64,000 nucleotides of DNA, from contig CAUJLY010000003.1 in the NCBI GenBank assembly GCA_963281155.1, positions 5,084,001-5,148,000 on the forward strand, in the 5' to 3' direction. The stretch comes from Rhabditophanes sp. KR3021 (lineage: Eukaryota > Nematoda > Chromadorea > Rhabditida > Alloionematidae). Shown here piece by piece: positions 10,509-22,321 of the stretch; positions within the stretch are counted from its first letter, which is position 1; the number at the start of each line of letters is the position of its first letter. The notes beneath the pieces are model-generated. The model was not told where the DNA came from and did no database searches. It saw nothing but the letters and a program-made list of their open reading frames with translations. The position numbers and the translations under genes were made by a program.

Positions 10509-11837
10509 ATGGACGACAGTTGTATTATTATTTCTGATGATGACGAGCCTCAGGTCAAGCCAATGCCAAAAAGTAAACTACTGAAGCCTACCGTTGTCAA
10601 AGTTGATGCTAAGAAAGGCAGAAGAATTGTCATTGATTCTAGTGATGATGAGTTTGAGATAAAAGGTACTTTAGCACAACATATTAGCGCTGATGATTTG
10701 TATGGAACAACTAGTAAGAAGGCATTACCCATAACAAAATCTATTAGTGCGGGAACCAAAAGAAAATCTGATGAAATGACTAAACCTTCCACAACTGCAA
10801 AGAAAAAGTTAGATGAAGTGGTCAAAGTTGTAAAGAGGAAGGAAGGTCCCACTGAAAAGATTCCGAAAGCTGCCATTGAAAAGCCGAGTAAAGATGAAGA
10901 GCCAAGTTCGGTTCCACAAAAAAAGAAAAAACGAACAAGAGAAGAAATAGACCAGGATAATCTGGCGAAGGAGATTGCAAAAGTTCAAAGGGAGATGCTA
11001 GCTTCGCTTAATTCAAAGTGCGAGCAATACCTATTCTGTCATATTAGTGAAGCTCTTTTTAATAATGTTGTTGAATTGAAAGATTCAGTTGAAAAGATAT
11101 TCAAAGCACGGTCAATTCAAAATCAAATCATCATAGAAAAGGGGCGAGATAACATAGTAACCTTCAAAAGAAAGAATGTTGATGCGGTTGTTGAAAATGG
11201 AACAGTTGAAAAAATAGAACATTTAGACTTGGAAAATGTATTTATAGAAGTCATCGATGGAGCCAAGTTTGCAACATTGGTCGGAACACAGCAATTAATT
11301 GAGCACCTCAAAAAAACGAGGGAAACATTCAGTGGAGAATCTCAAATAACTGTAGTAATTTACGGGAAGCATGGAATAACAAAACCGGCATTGATGAGAA
11401 CTACTCTCCAAGTTTTTGATGAAACTGGGGTTCAGCTTCGTTTTATTGTTGAAGTTGAAAGATTAGCTTTAATTTTTGCCCAGTTCCACAGATCACTTGC
11501 CAAAAGACCCCTTAGTTTGAAGAAGGATGCCGAGACGTTGATGATTCATAAAGGAGACAAGGGAATCAAAGAAGGAGTTGATTTGCAAAAAGATTGGTGG
11601 ACAAAAATGCTAAGTGCAATGCATAGAATGGCTGAAGATCAAAAAAGAGCCATAATTGCTCACTATCCAAATGTCTTCGAATTAATTCAAGTTTTGGAAG
11701 AGATCGGGCCTGTTGCTGGAGGTAAAAGAATTGCCAATATTGAATGTGAAAATAAAAGAAAAATAGGTCCAGTTTTAGCTCAAAAATTGGTTCAGACCTT
11801 ATGCAGTATTACCGGGGACGAAATCATAGAATGCTAA
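10509..11837 (+). CDS. EME1-like non-catalytic subunit of the MUS81 structure-specific endonuclease
   Basis: A single exon of 442 residues. EME1/MMS4 pairs with MUS81 to cut recombination and stalled-fork structures in the nucleus. The first 150 residues are charged and disordered and carry two hydrophobic-acidic motifs, CIIISDDDE (about 5-13) and RIVIDSSDDE (about 39-48), which look like SUMO-interacting motifs. A Lys/Arg-rich stretch (about 137-145) follows. Residues from about 235 (IEVIDGAKFATLVG) form an ERCC4-like nuclease fold without the catalytic ERKxxxD. The C-terminus (about 360-440: AIIAHYPNVFELIQVLEEIG, then KIGPVLAQKLVQTL) is helix-hairpin-helix-like, as in EME1. It is somewhat shorter than human EME1 (about 570). 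The call rests on architecture. Confidence 0.6.
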   Translation: MDDSCIIISDDDEPQVKPMPKSKLLKPTVVKVDAKKGRRIVIDSSDDEFEIKGTLAQHISADDLYGTTSKKALPITKSISAGTKRKSDEMTKPSTTAKKKLDEVVKVVKRKEGPTEKIPKAAIEKPSKDEEPSSVPQKKKKRTREEIDQDNLAKEIAKVQREMLASLNSKCEQYLFCHISEALFNNVVELKDSVEKIFKARSIQNQIIIEKGRDNIVTFKRKNVDAVVENGTVEKIEHLDLENVFIEVIDGAKFATLVGTQQLIEHLKKTRETFSGESQITVVIYGKHGITKPALMRTTLQVFDETGVQLRFIVEVERLALIFAQFHRSLAKRPLSLKKDAETLMIHKGDKGIKEGVDLQKDWWTKMLSAMHRMAEDQKRAIIAHYPNVFELIQVLEEIGPVAGGKRIANIECENKRKIGPVLAQKLVQTLCSITGDEIIEC

Positions 11838-11916
11838 TTCAAAAAATTGTATTTAATACGCTTATATAAACTTGATTTTGCCTAAAGTGTTATCTTTTAT
11901 TTTTGACTAAGAAAAC

Positions 11917-12447
11917 CTATAAATTCATTGCAAGTTTGAAAAGATTGTTCAATGAGTCTCCGATATCCAAATATCTCACTTCAGTTAATGTTTCTAAACC
12001 TTCAATTTTGGCCAACTTGTTATGAAGAATGTACAAAGTTTCAAGCTGAGTCAATGTTTCTAGTCCTTCTATTTTCTTAATTAGGTTGTAAGAAAGGTCT
12101 AAGGTTTTCAAATTGACGAGACAATCAAGATTTTCTACTTTCTCGATCTAACAAAAATAATTAGTTCTTAAATGCATAACATACCAAATTATCATACAAT
12201 TCTAAATGTGTCAATTTCGTCAAAGAGTTCAAGTTTTCAATTTTCGCAATTAAATTCCATCTTAAAACAAGGCTTTCTAAGCATGTTAAAAAATCAAAGC
12301 GTTGAATCTTCTTAATTTTTGATCTAGTCATATTCAATTCTTTAATATCTTCAGCCACTTGGCGAGTTGTTCCTTTTTCTTCATTAAGTCAACTAATTTG
12401 GATTGCGCATCATTAATTTATGCGCAGACATCTGATTCACTAGCCAT
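11917..12447 (-). pseudogene. Decayed SDS22/PPP1R7 (PP1 regulatory leucine-rich repeat protein)
   Basis: Two exons (12185 upward, and 11917-12147, separated by a 37-nt intron) encode about five or six SDS22-type 22-residue leucine-rich repeats, such as LVLRWNLIAKIENLNSLTKL and LDLSYNLIKKIEGLETLTQL. SDS22 normally has 11-12 repeats and binds protein phosphatase 1. Here the only plausible start (ATG 12447, MASESDVCA) hits TAA after nine codons (12418-12420). The following coding-like stretch (QSKLVDLMKKKEQLAKW) is in a different frame from the repeats, and the array stops after about half its normal length. All this fits a truncated pseudogene. An unannotated 5' exon is less likely. Confidence 0.6.
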
Positions 12448-12593
12448 TTTAAACAATCCAAACTAAAGACTATTCTCTGTTGGTCAGCAAAGACTTTAAT
12501 AAATTTGTTTGCACATCTCGACACGACCAATTGGAATAAAGATTCGATACTTGCGTTTGCAAATTCAAATAATTATTTGAATCTAAATTAATC

Positions 12594-13941
12594 ATGGCCA
12601 GGAGAAAAACAAAGGTAAATTTAATTTAAGTTTAGAATTATAATTAATAAAATAATCTTTCAGTCAAGAACTGCTAAACTTTCAAAGCTCGGACAATTGG
12701 GTCTCCTTAAAAATGGAAAAAGTATTTTAAATAAGGAAAATCGTGCTCTTAAGAAACAGCAAATCGAGGCAGCAAAGGAAGCTATCGAAAAGGAACATGC
12801 TAAACTTCCTCATTCATTTGTAATTTATAATGGCAGCGTAGGAAAGTATGTGAGAAGGTTAATGATGGATGTCAGAAAAATCTTGGAGCCAAATACTGCG
12901 TCACATTTGAGAATTCAGAAAAGGAATAATGTAAAGGATTTTATCGTCAATGGAGCTGTCCTTGGGCTAAGTCATATGGTTGTTTTCACCAAAAGTCAAA
13001 ATTCAGTTAATATGAGACTTTTAAAAACACCACAAGGCCCAACTCTTACCTTCAAAGTTGAAAACTACTCACTCTTTGCTGATGTCATTTCATCCATGAA
13101 AAGACCGATTGTCCATGAGAAGTTGATGGTATCAACCCCATTATTGGTTATGAATGGCTTTGCTGACAGTAACAAGAATGAAATCAAGTTGATGGAAAAT
13201 GTCATCAGGAATTTGTTTCCAGAATTAAATACTGACAGTATCAATTTGAGAAACGTTAAGAGATGTGTATTGTTCAACTATGATGAGACAACTGATGAAG
13301 TAACTTTGAGACATTATGCCATTAAGGTCGTTCCAACTGGTATTTCCAAGTCTACAAAGAAAATTGTCCAGAATAAGATTCCTGATTTGTCGAAGTACAA
13401 TGACATTAGTGAGTACTTTTTAAACCCTGGCCAACTATCTGAGAGTGAATTCGAAGGAGAACAAAAGGAAGTAGAATTGGCAGATGATTTGCCAGGAAAG
13501 GGGTGTATGAAAGGCATGAAGACAAATGTCCGTATGATTGAAATCGGACCAAGACTCAACTTGACACTGGTAAAGATCGTCGAAGGTGTGGATGAAGGGG
13601 AAGTTTTATACCATAGATATGTGTCTAAAACAGCCACTGAAGTCAAGAAACTCAGAGACAATGCTCCATTCATCAAGGCCAAGAAAAAGAGACTTGAAAG
13701 GGAAGTTAATATTAGAGTCGTCAGGCAAATGAAGTATGCTGAAAACAAAACCAAAGCTGAAAGAGATTACCATGAAAAACAAAAGAAAAGTCTCATCAGA
13801 AAACAACAAAGAGTTACTGGAGAGGATGTTGATGAGGAGAGCAGTGGAGATGATACGCCACAATTCAATCATGAACGTGACGACGACGATGAAGAAGGAG
13901 GTCCAAGAAAAAGATTCAGAAGTCGTAATGCTCCGCAATAA
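12594..13941 (+). CDS. PPAN: Peter Pan homologue (PPAN/SSF1), Brix-domain ribosome biogenesis factor
   Basis: Exons 12594-12614 (21 nt, MARRKTK) and 12664-13941, with a 49-nt intron, give 432 residues. PPAN/Ssf1 acts in the nucleolus in maturation of the large ribosomal subunit. The Brix domain runs from about residue 35 (LPHSFVIYNGSVGKYVRRLM) to about 310, and contains MLKTPQGPTLTFKV-like, RNLFPELNTDSINLRNVKRC and MIEIGPRLNLTLVKI blocks. The last 100 residues are highly charged (KKKRLEREVNIRVVRQMKYA, then an acidic DDDDEE tract), typical of the family tail. The tiny first exon was chosen because it supplies the basic start and splices in phase. Confidence 0.9.
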
Positions 13942-16774
13942 TCTTTCTTTCCATTTTATTGTTATGTTTTATTATCAATTGTTTTTTGTTATTTGTTCTC
14001 AATATAAACATTTTAATTTTTCTAAAGATTCATTAAATTTCTCCACAAACAAGTAATTTCACAAATTTATATAAATATGTATCAATAATATATTTTGTCA
14101 ATATCAAATTTCATTAGGCCATTCCAGATCACAATTTACACTTATGTGAGATAAAATATTTAAAAAATACCCATATCTTGTAACACTTTAATCTTCTCTC
14201 TAAAAATATAGATTCAAATTTTTGATATTCAAATTGTTATTTTGACAAAAGAAGAATTAAAACACAAATAGTATTTATCTGTGATGGTTGAATTTTTTAA
14301 ATGTTTTTAATTGTCCGTTCTAAATATATAAGCCTGTTATTGTTACTGCAATAAATACACAATAAAAATGATGGTATTTATTCTTAAAATATAATAATAA
14401 AATAAATCGAAAAGGTTCTCTTAAAAGGATGCTTGTCATCCTTTATTGATCATTTATAGCAGTTACAAAAAATTCTTAAATTTAGATAGGGGATATTTAT
14501 TTAAATAATACTATCTCAGTACTCATCAATGACTGACTAATCAAGATTACTCATCTGAGGACCTATTTATTTTTCCAAAATATGTATGTTGACTAGCTTT
14601 TATATTGAAATGTTCAATTTACGAGTAAGTTACAAATTGTTCTAAATTAAATGTTTTTTAAATATCTACTTATCATTACAATATATAAACATGCTTTAAG
14701 GGCGGCATTGATCGAAGATGACGTAGAAAAGACAATAAAGGAATTACTTTATTTCCTTTGTCAAGTGAGTGAACAAAGCATCGAGTGTTTGTTTGAAAGT
14801 TCCTCGTTTATCACTTAAAACAATGATTGTTAAGGTCCATTCAAGTAGTATACAATAACATTATTCATAAATGATTATTAAAAGATTGATAAATTAGTAG
14901 TAACTCATTTCAAAATATTACTAAATTACTGATAAGTGATTTCTTGAGAAGGGTGTCAGATGGTTATTTAATATACTGATTTCGCGTATTATTATTCTTA
15001 ATCATAATAGTTCAAATATCCATTTGTCCCTACATATTTATCTGTGAATAACTTGTTACTGTTGAACTTAGATATTAAAAATTCATTAGATTCAACAAAT
15101 GCTTGTTAGTAATTGATATACCATTTTACAAATGCAGCAGCGTATAGGGGATATTCTTGTAATTGGTATCAAAACACGCAATATACTGAACTCAGTTTTA
15201 TTAAAAAGTACTTTTCAGATTATTTTACTGTCAAAACAGGCATGATACGATTCCTTCCTACTAATTTACAATTCTTAAATTGGATGTTTAAAAATAGTTT
15301 CAAAGTACTTCTTATCATGACAACTTTTTATATAAGTTTATACAATATTTGAGTTAGTAATCTTTTGTAAGGCTTGTTAGATTGTCTTTTTCATCTAAAA
15401 AGGTATTATTGACATATTCCATGTAGTGGACCCTACTTTTTGAGTCAGTGTAACGTCATCCGATCAGAGGCATAGGATCATTATTACATTCCTTCAATCA
15501 TCATTCCATTTGCCCCAATCATCAATACAATTGCTCCAAATCACATTAGTCAACAATATATAAATAGTTGTATTTGCTCTTTATTAAATAGTTGATAACT
15601 TTCTCCTAACAAAGACCCTAAAAGAACAATTGTCGTCTTTTAATATTTTATCAATTCAAAGTGTGATGTAAGCGTGCTAATGTGCCAATCAAAGCTGATA
15701 CATTTGGCAATATTATTTTACCCATTTTCTTTATAAAAGCAAAGTACTACCATTGTATTTACAAACTTTTTCTAGCTTTTATCACTATTAACCCCATCAC
15801 AAAAGTCATTTTTAGAAAGCATTAAATTTGAATCATTTAATGTGGACCTCAAATTCATACTACTAATTTCGTAATGCAAAGTATAGATATCTCGTTATCA
15901 TCATTCGGGAATTAAACTTCCAACAAACCAAATCTCCCTGATTGTTGTTTCTTTTGACGTAAATTTGAATTACTGTACTAGTGATATTATTAGTTAAAGA
16001 ATACACACATTACCCACTACTTACTCGTTACGCTATCTTTTAATATATCCTTAGTGGTTGCATTATCAACTAAAATTTTTGACATCGTTAAAACAAATTA
16101 TACCATTAAATTGTTTTGAGGACAAACTTTTCGCCTTAATAAGCATTGTCGTTCGTAGGGTGTTATTTAACATCTGATAATCTTTGCGCACATTGTTTTT
16201 AGGGAAGATTTTATCCATATATTTATACTCATATTCAATTTTTTACTTACATGACTCTATTTTTTATTTATCACAATTGACCTTTTTGCTATCATTATTG
16301 TCGCCAGTTTTAAACACCCCAAATATGAGTATTTAGTATTTTTTGGTTCTACATGATTAAAAAACGTTTAACTTATGGCAACCCTAAAAGAACTAACTAG
16401 TCCATGCTTTATATTGGCCGTTACATTCTTATTATTGCATATTTATGTACATATGTCTATTTGAAGTACAAGATAAAAAGGCGGATCCTGGAAAATAGAT
16501 ATTTCTAAGTTTAGAAGAAAACTCCGTGTTCCAATTTTATGATTCTTTTAATAATTTCTCCGTATTTTGACTTGTCATTTTCAATTTTTTAAATATCTAA
16601 TTACTTGTTTATCTACAACTTTACTTCTTTTATAATTCAAAGCATTTACACAAATAATCTTAAGTAAATTATTATTTAGGGCGCATTCTTTATTTAATCT
16701 AATTTTTTGTATTAGAATTCATTAATTCGACTTATAGATACATATATTGAAGCAGATTTTAATTGTTTATCAAG
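13942..16774. other. AT-rich intergenic region, no gene recognised
   Basis: Between the PPAN stop and the start of the Ly6-like gene both strands carry only short frames of under 110 codons without motifs or plausible splice partners. The frame that overlaps the PPAN 3' end is a shadow of the gene. No RNA gene or repeat array was seen. Confidence 0.6.
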
Positions 16775-18793
16775 ATGGAAAGAAACATGTACGGCATATT
16801 ATTTGTCTTATTAACTCAAATACCTAGTCTTTTTTGTCTAAATTGTCTTGTAATTAGGCCTGGTAAGTTTGAGAAGATACTCGATTCATACATATGGATA
16901 TCCTTCCAATTAAATTTAATAAGTTTGACGCATTTCTATTAGTCTCTTTCACTAAATCTTTGAACCTTTGACAAATAATACTTTCCAGTCAATGAACTTG
17001 AATTTGAATCTCTTTGAACATGCTAATAAATAATAAATGTTAGCCTATACATTACCTCAATGAAAACACCACGTATGTTCCGTGATGTAAAGAGAACTTT
17101 GGATACATTCGTCACTATATTTTGCCACTTTAACTTTTTATTCAAGAGTAGTTAGCAATAAAAAGGAAACATTTTAAGATGGTAGAATAAAAAAGCATTA
17201 TTCAAGTCTGCACATAAAAGGAAATAGTAAATTATTGCTAAAAGTTTGTGTCTTATTAAATTAAGCTTTTTAGAAGTATTCTTGAATATGAATAAGGTTA
17301 TTGCAATATGTGTGTTAATTTAAAAGGAAGCTTTTGGTTTGAAAATTTTGTTTTTTGCAATTCATTAAATTTTATATCCTTCCCCTGTCTCAAACCTCTT
17401 CCTAATAAATAGAACGAAATTAAGAATGAGCAAATAAATAAAAAAATGTAGTAAGAAGTTTATTTGGTATGCACAAATAAATTTAAGAACGCTTTTTACT
17501 TTGTAGCCATGCATTTCAAACTGTCATTTTGATATTTATGGAAATTGCAAGTCCAGATGGCTTGACGATAATTTTTTTGGACTGAACACATAAATAAAAT
17601 GAGCATACATATATTTTTGATGTTCTAAATATTTACTTAACACTTTCTTTATAGGGAAAGGACTAATGAGTGAGAAATGCCCTGAAAAAGCTGTCGGTTG
17701 TAGAATTAGAGTTGAGGGTGATGCCATTCAATGGTATGAATACTCCCGACTTTACGACAGAAATCAATTGGTCTGTGTTTTGAAGCATGAATACCACGGA
17801 GCCCAAAAGTCAGGTTGTTCAAGAAGAAAGTCAGGGAGTATTAGGTGTTGGTGTTACGGCCAAAGTAATTGCAATAATCCCGAGGTCAGCAAATTATTAT
17901 ATCAAACTTATTTAAGTGGAGATAAGTACGAATTCGATAGAGTAGTTGACGAGATTGATACCTCAGATCAGCCTGATTATGAGTCAATTGAAGAGGAAGA
18001 AATTAAACCTTTGCCTATGCGGGGTAATGTTGATACTAATAAGGCAAATTCGGAACATAGCAAAGGATTTAATCCGAGTGAAAAAAGTGGTCAAGTATCT
18101 AAGCACCATATTGTAAGTTGGTATTTATTTTATTTTATTAAATATGTTCAGACGCATGGAGTTAGAGGTGGCGGAAGAGTGGAAAAGGGAGAACAGCATT
18201 CTAAAAACTTTCACAATTTAGATGACCAAGTTACATCGATGAAATTCGGAAATGTTGCTATAAATTCAACCCAAGTTCAGATGAAAGATATAATGTCTGC
18301 CGAAAGTACTACTGAAAGTAATATTTACAGAAAAGGAATGAAATCGAACAAAAAATCAAGAGATGAGCAATCATTTGTAAGCGCAAATGATTTATCAAAA
18401 CATCTAAGACCAGAAATCACATTAGGCAAAGGAATGAAAATGGCAAGTAAACATGAAAAGACGGAAGTAAATTTCGGAAATAAAATTTCCAAAGCAGATG
18501 AGGAAGACTTATTAAATATAAGTGATTTTGACGATAGTCTCATAAATGACCCCACCGTAACAGCTGAAGAATTCCAGGAATTATTGTCTAGCCCAGGTGG
18601 AAATCCTTATCCTCTTCCTACGGAATTTCCAATGCATGAAATCACAGACTACGACGAAACCTCGAATTCTAAAAAACTTTCAAAGCAAAAAAAGAGCAGT
18701 GGTGGAACCTCTAATAAAAGCACTCGTTTGCAATTTTTATTAGCTCAATTTATCTTCACTTGCTCAAGTATCATTATTCTCTTGGTAATTTAA
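16775..18793 (+). CDS. Secreted Ly6/three-finger-like GPI-anchored protein with long acidic linker
   Basis: Exons 16775-16862, 17655-18112 and 18152-18793 give 395 residues. Exon 1 encodes a signal peptide (MERNMYGILFVLLTQIPSLF) ending next to CLNC. A small Cys-rich domain follows (about 22-95) with EKCPEKAVGC, LVC, GC, CWC and a terminal CNN; a CN pair at the end is typical of the Ly6/activin-receptor/nematode ET-module superfamily. About 270 residues of Ser/Asp/Glu/Lys-rich linker come next. The C-terminus is hydrophobic after a small-residue SSGGTSNKS stretch, which suggests GPI attachment at the cell surface. The second intron is 39 nt, a multiple of three without stops, so its retention would simply insert 13 residues. 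No named orthologue recognised. Confidence 0.65.
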
Positions 18794-18909
18794 AATATTT
18801 TTATTAACTCAATTAAATATCCCTTACAAAATGTAGCTTATTTTAAATATTGTATTAAATTTAATTATTATCCAAGCTTTAATAAAATCCATTCTTACAT
18901 CTTAATGTG

Positions 18910-21040
18910 TTAAAAGACAATTAATTCTCCATTTTTTAAGGCAGCTCTTAATAAAGACTTCTTAATTCTTGCATTTGATCGAGGAAAATCACTAACAATG
19001 GCAAATTTGTCTGGTACTCTTACTTTTGATTGTTTGCACATCTGAACTAAATCAGATCTAAAAAGTTCAAGATTTTTGATGGGATCTGTTGGAATGACAA
19101 CGGCAACAACTTCGCCTGAAACAGTTATTTATTATTGACATGAGATTTTTGTAAGTTACCAGAAATAGAAACAACTTGGGCGCTTCCTTTAATTTCATGA
19201 AATTTACTGAGCGTTTTTTCAATAACCCAGTGCTCAACGAGCAATCCGTTTTGGTCAATAATTAAATCTGCTCTTTGAGTCACTAATTCAATATTATTTT
19301 CTTTATTTTGAATAACAATGTCATTAGTGGCAATCCAATCTGAACAGTTGCCATACGTTGGAGCGTATCCAAAAAATTTGGTCTTATTGAAAGGGCGCAC
19401 AAACAATTCTTTGTACTTCGAGTCCAAACCATCCACTGCCTTCATTTCAATCTAAATAAAAATAATTAAATATACTGCCCCACAGATGCTGTTTGCACTT
19501 CAATTCAATTACAACATTGTTTTGAATTAGTAGAGTGCGCGTTATTTACTAAATTTACAATGGCGCCTTTTGTAGGCTCAAGGTTGTAAATTAAGAATAT
19601 TTTTAATATATTTTCAAATACTTACGTCAAATTGGGGTAGGTTGTTGCCGATGGTTTTGATATTTGTACTAAAGAGAGGGATAGATCCAGTCTCAGTTAA
19701 CAGATAACCACAGGCTATTTTTTTAGTATTTGGCATTGTTTGTGGAATATCGTTAAGCAACTCTGGATGAATATTTTCTCCCAATAAAATGCATGTTTTA
19801 ATTGTTGGCAGAGTTACTTTTTGTGTCTTCGAAATTCTTAATAATAATCGTAAAGCAATTCCATTTGTCATTAAGTAATTGACCGAATTCTTTGCAATTG
19901 ATTTGAACAAAAGCCTTGGAATTGGGGATGGCTCAGATATAATTGTTACTGAAGAATTGATAAACGGGGTAAACGCAGCCAAGCAGAAAACAGATATTCT
20001 GTAAAATGGCAAAGCAATGCATAATTTAGAATCCTTATTTACTCCGACGTGAAATGAAACCGAGTGGGATCCGTTGATAAGTTGATAATGTGATAATCCG
20101 GCCAGTCTTGGTTTTTGCGAATGTCCCTACAAATATTTACATAGTAAGATTTTATTAGGTAACTTGATTCTCAGTTCATTTGATGTGTTTTTCACAATAA
20201 CAGGCACTATCGTTTACTATATGATATGAGGTGATAAAAAAAGATATTAGGTAAACATAATTAGTCGTACACAAAAATATCGGAATAAACATATTTATGT
20301 TTATGATATAGTTGGATCAAAAATTGAGGGGTATAACTTACAGATGTTGCTTGAATAGCAGCCAATTTGTGGGGATTCCAATTTCTGTATTCTGGAAGTT
20401 TTTTGATTTTCTCAGTTGTTCCTTTATTATAAATATCACTAAGTGTGTATGTTCCGACGTGCCTATAATTTTCACAAGCCAAGATAACATGAGTTAACGA
20501 AGGAGCACGATCAAGTTTTAGGCTGCCTTTATGACATTTCTTCATTTCGGGATACATGTCCAATATCATCGTTCCGAATAGATCAGAATCTGGGCCATGA
20601 CCAAATAAAATTATTGCATTAAAAGACCCTAAAACAATTAGTTCGTGAAGTTCATCTTGATTTACTTTTGGAGAGGTTAAACAAAAAACCATGCCAGCTC
20701 TAGAACAAGCAAGTGCGCAGATAATAATTTCATAATGATTATATCCACTGATCAAAACCTTGGCATCACTTTTAAGCCCCGAGGTTAACAATCCAGCTGC
20801 TAGTTGGTCCATTAGTTGAGAAACTTTTGTGAATGTTAAATTAACCTTTTCGCCATCACAAACAAAGGCATCTTTTTGATCCCAGGCATTGCGCGAATGA
20901 ATTAAATCGGGGATCGTTTTTTCTAAGGGATCGAACTTTTCTTTCTAAGGACTTAATTAAAATAAACAACAAGATTCACTTACACTTCTTGTAAAGTCGA
21001 GGCAATACTCCCCATGATCATTTACTTGGAACTTACTCAT
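18910..21040 (-). CDS. Acyl-CoA synthetase-like protein (AMP-binding family) with eroded motifs
   Basis: Exons 20984-21040, 20342-20944, 19626-20126, 19160-19451 and 18910-19115 join in phase to 552 residues. This is the usual length of medium-chain acyl-CoA synthetases (ACSF2-like), which make acyl-AMP and then acyl-CoA. The fold is present end to end: LTFTKVSQLMDQLAAGLL near the start, GYLLTETG for the TE motif, and PRSNAKIKKSLLR at the C-terminal lysine loop. Several signature positions are altered. The phosphate-binding loop reads TSGHSQKPRLAGLSH instead of TSGTTGxPKG. The hinge reads TQRADLI instead of GRxKDxI. The TGD motif reads TND. It could be a diverged enzyme with altered chemistry or a catalytically weak paralogue. 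No targeting signal is obvious. Confidence 0.75.
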
Positions 21041-22321
21041 AATACGATCAAAAAATAGATAACAACGACTCACTTTTAAAATAGATTAGATAGCTTTGTG
21101 TTAAAATAAGCAAAGACCTTCTATCAAAACAATGTAAAAGGCACCTTTAAGACGATATTTTGTTTATTCCGTCGTAATGTTCAGCATAAACTATTTTTCT
21201 TTTTTATATCATCTACCATCAATTATCTATTATTTAGCCAGTGATTTGACCGGCTTCATCAAAAACAGGTGGCATTACTAAAGCTATTCGTAAATCCATT
21301 TTACGAAGTGTATATTGTTTATTTTATTGTCTCATTATTTCTGCAAATATGATCCCTAATTGTTTTACACTTTCAAACTTTTTGTCAATTGATTACAAAT
21401 AATTCAATTTATCAAATTCCTATTCAAGTTGCCTCTTTTTTCATCAGGTCTTTTTTGCCACTTTTTTCAACGCACTACTAGATATATATTTATCGAAAGC
21501 GTAGTGTAAGTAATAACAGATTTGTGGTAAAATACTATTATACATGTAGATGCTATCCAAGTAATATTCAGATATTTATTTTTGAACAATTTAATTTGCT
21601 TTTTAAATCAATAAAATTAAAACTGCCATCAATCAAATACAAACAAAAATATATCCTCATTCGTTGACAATAACCCATTTTATGCAAAGCTTTTATAAAA
21701 TATTATTAGAATTAACGAGTAAAAACATTGAACCTAAAAATTGTATTGAAACGTCATTACAAAATGTTGGCATGGAAAATAAATTAATAAATATAAAAAT
21801 ATAAAAATACGAGGATATAAGTATATAAAAGTATATAAATGTATAAATGTGAAAGCGGGGTTTTGGTTGGTGGTCATTTTATACAATATATACACATTTA
21901 GGACAAAATATTACTTTTCCAATTTCCGTCTTTATTTTATAATATATGCACATATATATTGTGTCTAAGCCGATGTGATGTAAACTAGCCTTCTTCATCT
22001 CTCATACCAGCCTAATATTATAATGCTAGTCCAAAAGTGCCTTTATTCGCTTCTGGTCTAGAAGTGGTGCTGTCTCGTAAACGACTGTCGGCAACAAATA
22101 CTCACTCCTCTCTCTGCTTATTTTCTTCTCTTGCCACCAATCCTCATCTCTTGAACTATCTTTCATATATATGTTTTTGTTGGCAAAATGACTCAAAATA
22201 ATGATAAGGATTGACCAATCTTTGTCTTCTTTTCCCAATTAGTATCCCCATATCCTTTTTCTATTAATATATAAAATGATCCTTTTTTAGGCTTTGTCCT
22301 TATATTTAAGCTTTATCTAAA
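21041..22321. other. AT-rich divergent intergenic region
   Basis: This gap lies between the start of the acyl-CoA synthetase-like gene (-) and dystrobrevin (+), so it should contain both promoters. A run of short TATA-like AT repeats (about 21780-21860) is the only visible feature. The small minus-strand frame at 22026-22238 has no motif and was not called. Confidence 0.5.

Noticed and set aside
13736..14056. Plus-strand frame overlapping the end of PPAN
   Set aside because: It is a shifted shadow of the charged PPAN tail and continues into low-complexity 3' UTR.
15113..15352. Plus-strand frame of 79 codons in the 14-16.7 kb gap
   Set aside because: Aromatic-rich AT-driven composition, no Kozak-like context and no recognisable domain.
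22026..22238. Minus-strand frame of 70 codons upstream of dystrobrevin
   Set aside because: No motif, no splice partner, and located in the promoter gap.
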